Origin: an uncultured Rheinheimera sp.
GTDB lineage: Bacteria > Pseudomonadota > Gammaproteobacteria > Enterobacterales > Alteromonadaceae
DNA: 8,482 nt
Reading direction: 5' to 3'
Assembly: GCA_943913835.1 (NCBI GenBank)
Contig: CALTZU010000140.1
Location: 1 to 8,482, forward strand
Shown here piece by piece: positions 7,317 to 8,482 of this stretch (the first letter of the stretch is position 1; each line of letters begins with the position of its first letter). The notes beneath the pieces are model-generated. The model saw only the letters and a program-made list of their open reading frames with translations, made no database searches and had not been told where the DNA came from. The translations under genes and the position numbers were made by a program.

Positions 7317-8482
7317 ACACAAGCCTCATCTGTTGCTTTACGGTTCAGCCATGCCTGCACCAGAGCACGGTAGTTGTCGCGAATTTGTTGCTGTAGCTCT
7401 GTGTCGGTCATGTTACCTGCCAGCCAGGCCTGGCTGGGTTTGGCAAAAATAGTGCGGCCAATGGCAAAGCCTTTACAGAGCGGGAAAGCTGCACTGTCGG
7501 TAAAAGCCTGCATCAGCTCTGCTGCAGGAGCATCTAAGCCCAACAGGATCACACCACGGCAATGCGGTGCTTCGCGGGCCACCAGTTCTGAAATAGCGGC
7601 CCATGAGGTTTTACTTTGCGGTGGTAGTTTCCACCAGTCTGGTCTGATCCCATGCTGATAAATCAGTTGCAGGGAACGCACCATGGTTTGGTCGTCCTGA
7701 GCCGAACCAGCAGGTGGTATCACTTCCACCAGTAATTCATGGCCAGAGACACAGCAGGCGCGGTACAGCTCTTCTAACTGTCTGGCCTGTTGTTGCCACA
7801 GCACTGGCTCATCGTCCGGGTGCATAAACACCAGACATTTGACTATATGCTGCTTAGGCCAGCTGATTAGACGGGATCCAATAGAACGACCACCTTCCAG
7901 CTCCAGTGGTCGGGAGGCTGGTACTTCGACAGGGCGGCCTATCCACCAGCCAGTGCCTGTCACATCGTTTAGCGCATCCTGACCATAAGTATCATCAATC
8001 AATACACCAGCCTGCGCTGGTAACTTAGCTGCTGCCACTTCCTGCTGACAGGCAGCCAAAATCAGTTGTTTAAGTTTAGAAATTTTACTTAAAGGCGCAC
8101 CGACGGCCTGCGCCATTTCGACAAACTGCTTGCGGTGATCAAAAGCCAGAATACAGAGCTCGTTCCAGCTTGCAGGGTTTCTGGTCGTCACTCTGTGCAG
8201 GTAGTTCAGCTCTGGGTCTAAATCCGGTCTTGGGATTTGGTGCTGGTTCGCCAGATAATAATCCAGCTCTTCCGGTGTTGGCACAGCAGGAGCGCAGCCG
8301 TGACGGGAGACGACTAAAGCCCCGCTGGCATTGGCATAAGCGCAGCAGCGCTCGTAAGGTTCACCTTTGAGCCAGCCGCGTAAAAAGCCCGACATAAAGG
8401 CATCACCTGCGCCTAATACGTTCAGAACTTCGACTCTGACGCCCTGACTGAAAAAGGCTGAATTTAAGTCATCCGGAATATC
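7313..8482 (-). CDS. iolC: 5-dehydro-2-deoxygluconokinase fused to DUF2090 (partial, N-terminus beyond the right edge)
   Basis: The frame is open to the right edge, so about 389 C-terminal residues are present; an ATG at 8395 is internal. The first residues carry the PfkB-family signature 2, VLNVLGAGDAFMSGFLRG, with the catalytic Asp at 8404-8402. This is the end of the sugar kinase that makes 5-dehydro-2-deoxygluconate 6-phosphate. The remaining ~300 residues form a DUF2090-type domain seen fused to IolC in many proteobacteria. Recognisable segments are LAFDHRKQF, DDTYGQDALNDVTGTGWW, ELEGGRSIGSRLISWP, VKCLVFMHPDD, EVIPP and PDWWKLPPQS. The spacing of DHR and the lysines resembles class I aldolases of the LacD/DhnA type, with the Lys at 7630-7628 a possible Schiff-base residue; this is inference. 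The stop overlaps the iolD start by 4 nt. Full-length fusions are usually near 640 residues, so roughly 250 are missing here. Confidence 0.93.
   Translation of the reverse strand, partial: DIPDDLNSAFFSQGVRVEVLNVLGAGDAFMSGFLRGWLKGEPYERCCAYANASGALVVSRHGCAPAVPTPEELDYYLANQHQIPRPDLDPELNYLHRVTTRNPASWNELCILAFDHRKQFVEMAQAVGAPLSKISKLKQLILAACQQEVAAAKLPAQAGVLIDDTYGQDALNDVTGTGWWIGRPVEVPASRPLELEGGRSIGSRLISWPKQHIVKCLVFMHPDDEPVLWQQQARQLEELYRACCVSGHELLVEVIPPAGSAQDDQTMVRSLQLIYQHGIRPDWWKLPPQSKTSWAAISELVAREAPHCRGVILLGLDAPAAELMQAFTDSAAFPLCKGFAIGRTIFAKPSQAWLAGNMTDTELQQQIRDNYRALVQAWLNRKATDEACV
7324..7327 (-). promoter_or_regulatory. Ribosome binding site of iolD inside iolC
   Basis: GAGG on the minus strand lies within the last codons of iolC, 7 nt before the iolD ATG at 7316. 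Together with the ATGA stop/start overlap it points to coupled translation. Confidence 0.65.

Noticed and set aside
7317..7322. TTG start of iolD at 7322
   Set aside because: It is only 1 nt from the GAGG, whereas the ATG at 7316 has ideal spacing and the typical ATGA overlap.

Overview
The window looks like chromosomal DNA from a free-living gammaproteobacterium. Moderate GC, dense packing, the signal-peptide style and the carbohydrate-related gene content suggest an Alteromonadales/Chromatiaceae-type organism such as Rheinheimera. This placement is an impression from protein style, not a database match. No mobile element, CRISPR array, tRNA or rRNA was seen.

Left half, plus strand (1-3852). 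The window opens inside a gene whose C-terminus resembles the tail of secreted PHP-type phosphoesterases. It overlaps by 4 nt the start of a 668-residue lipoprotein with several sequence hallmarks of glycoside hydrolase family 115 (alpha-glucuronidase-like), though divergent around the expected active-site segments. A 233-nt spacer holding a stem-loop follows. Next is a secreted 435-residue enzyme: an N-terminal DNase I/sphingomyelinase-like endonuclease-exonuclease-phosphatase (EEP) domain joined to a C-terminal jacalin-like lectin domain. All three plus-strand products appear to work in the periplasm, on the outer membrane or outside the cell; the first cannot be checked at its N-terminus.

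Right half, minus strand (3950-8482). This is part of a myo-inositol catabolic operon, transcribed right to left as iolC, iolD, iolA. iolC is cut by the right edge and is a fusion of PfkB-type 5-dehydro-2-deoxygluconokinase with a DUF2090 domain. It overlaps iolD by 4 nt, and iolD is followed 28 nt later by iolA. IolD hydrolyses the trihydroxycyclohexanedione ring to 5-deoxyglucuronate. After isomerisation by IolB (not in the window), IolC phosphorylates 5-dehydro-2-deoxygluconate, an aldolase cleaves the product, and IolA converts malonate semialdehyde to acetyl-CoA. No separate iolJ aldolase is visible; the DUF2090 part of IolC is the natural candidate for that step. The start of iolC, the promoter and the other iol genes lie beyond the right edge.

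The two blocks converge on a strong, symmetric hairpin at 3884-3930 that should terminate transcription from both sides. The pathway itself is well known. The points worth a second look are the kinase-DUF2090 fusion, the divergent GH115-like lipoprotein coupled to the PHP-like gene, and the EEP-lectin enzyme beside an inositol operon.
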